From the NCBI RefSeq assembly GCF_900446255.1, contig NZ_UIGI01000001.1, forward strand, positions 4,304,763-4,368,762: DNA of 64,000 nucleotides, in the 5' to 3' direction. The stretch is from Buttiauxella agrestis. GTDB taxonomy: Bacteria; Pseudomonadota; Gammaproteobacteria; Enterobacterales; Enterobacteriaceae. This document shows, piece after piece, positions 63,293 through 64,000 of this stretch (position 1 is its first letter; every line of letters begins with the position of its first letter). A model generated the notes under the pieces. It was not told the origin of the DNA. It saw nothing but the letters and a program-made list of their open reading frames with translations, and did no database searches. Position numbers and translations under genes: made by a program.

Positions 63293-64000
63293 TTAACAAC
63301 GAAACGTCGCCATTGCCGCCACCAAATGCTGTGACTGCTCTTCAAGCGATCGCGTAGCCGCTGTTGATTCCTGAACCAGTGCCGCATTTTGCTGCGCCGC
63401 TTCATCCATCTGGCTGACCGCGATATTCACCTGCTCGATACCATAACTTTGTTCGTTCGATGCATTGGCGATTTCACTGACCAGTCGGGTCATACGCATC
63501 ACTTCTTCGGCGATTTCATCCATCGTTTCCCCGGCTTGTTGCGCCAGTTCACGGCCTTCGCCAACGTGGTTTTGCGAGTCAGAAATCAAGGTGCGGATCT
63601 CTTTTGCTGCATCAGCACTTCGGCTTGCCAGGGTACGTACTTCGCCCGCCACCACCGCAAACCCGCGCCCTTGCTCACCTGCACGCGCAGCTTCTACCGA
63701 GGCGTTAAGCGCCAGAATATTGGTCTGGAAGGCGATGCCGTCGATAACGCTCAGGATATCGGCGATACGATCGGAACTGCTGGAGATATCACGCATTTTC
63801 TCAATCACGTAGCACACCATTTCGCTGCCACGATCGGCGGTATCAGAGACATCTTTCGCCAGCTTATGTGCCTGCTCCGCGTTGTCGGCGTTCTGTTTCA
63901 CCGTCGCGGTAATTTGCTCCATGCTGGCAGCGGTTTGCTCCAGAGAAGTCGCCGTGGATTCAGTCCGTTGCGCAAGATTCTGGTTGCCCGCCGCCAGTTC
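63293..64000 (-). CDS. Methyl-accepting chemotaxis protein, C-terminal part (start outside window)
   Basis: The leftward frame is open to the window edge, giving 235 residues of a chemoreceptor signalling domain. It contains an adaptation helix part ([11 protein letters not shown]), the hairpin tip [12 protein letters not shown] and [10 protein letters not shown], which binds CheA and CheW. It ends Thr-Phe-Arg-Cys without the Asn-Trp-Glu-Thr-Phe pentapeptide that tethers CheR in Tar/Tsr. Sensor and HAMP parts lie beyond the window, so the ligand is unknown. Confidence 0.92.
   Translation of the reverse strand, partial: ELAAGNQNLAQRTESTATSLEQTAASMEQITATVKQNADNAEQAHKLAKDVSDTADRGSEMVCYVIEKMRDISSSSDRIADILSVIDGIAFQTNILALNASVEAARAGEQGRGFAVVAGEVRTLASRSADAAKEIRTLISDSQNHVGEGRELAQQAGETMDEIAEEVMRMTRLVSEIANASNEQSYGIEQVNIAVSQMDEAAQQNAALVQESTAATRSLEEQSQHLVAAMATFRC

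Overview
The window is a chromosomal segment of an enterobacterium. Almost every core gene has the gene content, order and protein sequence familiar from Escherichia coli (yqjEKFG, yhaHJKL, cyuAP, rnpB, garKRLPD, agaR and the aga operon, rsmI-lpoA-yraN-diaA-dolP, cybC-tldE-darP-mpl-fbp). Several accessory systems are absent from K-12: malonate decarboxylase, a TRAP transporter, a DUF4310/DUF4311 operon and a periplasmic GH36 enzyme. The species cannot be fixed from the sequence alone. A non-Escherichia member of Enterobacteriaceae (Buttiauxella, Kluyvera or Enterobacter type) is likely. The K-12 tdc operon, yhaI, agaBCD/agaI and yraHIJK are missing.

Layout. 1-4767: yqj and yha genes. 4769-7442: cysteine catabolism, cyuA-cyuP. 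7952-9049: orphan AAA ATPase. 9154-9532: RNase P RNA. 9575-15860: galactarate/glucarate catabolism, garK-R-L-P with divergent garD, then a LysR regulator and a divergent MFS exporter. 18422-28855: N-acetylgalactosamine catabolism, made of agaR, kbaZ, a mannose-family PTS (agaVWEF), the deacetylase agaA, agaS, kbaY and a secreted GH36 glycosidase. 29311-33866: the rsmI/lpoA housekeeping group.

33965-42501 is a ten-gene minus-strand operon. It encodes a stand-alone PRD protein, SFCGS and DUF4312 small proteins, DUF4311 and DUF4310 membrane proteins, an amidohydrolase, a DgaE-like ammonia lyase, a DgaF-like KDGP aldolase, a lactonase-fold protein, and a PRD/EIIB/EIIA regulator. It is the strongest candidate for an undescribed system. 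Two small soluble plus two membrane proteins stand where the Salmonella dga operon has its mannose-type PTS EIIABCD, and both regulators look PTS-controlled.

42520-45300 is an accessory islet: a low-GC DUF2971 gene, a possible P4-type remnant, a short leader ORF coupled to a Ner-like regulator, and a decayed toxin beside an intact NadS/HigA-like antitoxin. 45303-56514 holds a TRAP transporter (dctMQP), mdcR and the complete malonate decarboxylase operon mdcABCDEFGH, with mdcF as a second candidate malonate importer. 56872-57436 is a DinJ-YafQ toxin-antitoxin pair. From 57496 a cytochrome b562 locus leads into tldE, darP, mpl and fbp, and the window ends inside a chemoreceptor gene.

Relative to the E. 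coli map as I remember it, dolP (about 71 min) joined to cybC-tldE-darP-mpl-fbp (about 96 min) in reversed order is what one inversion around oriC would give, with the accessory genes at the junction. Two families of intergenic palindromic repeats punctuate the segment.
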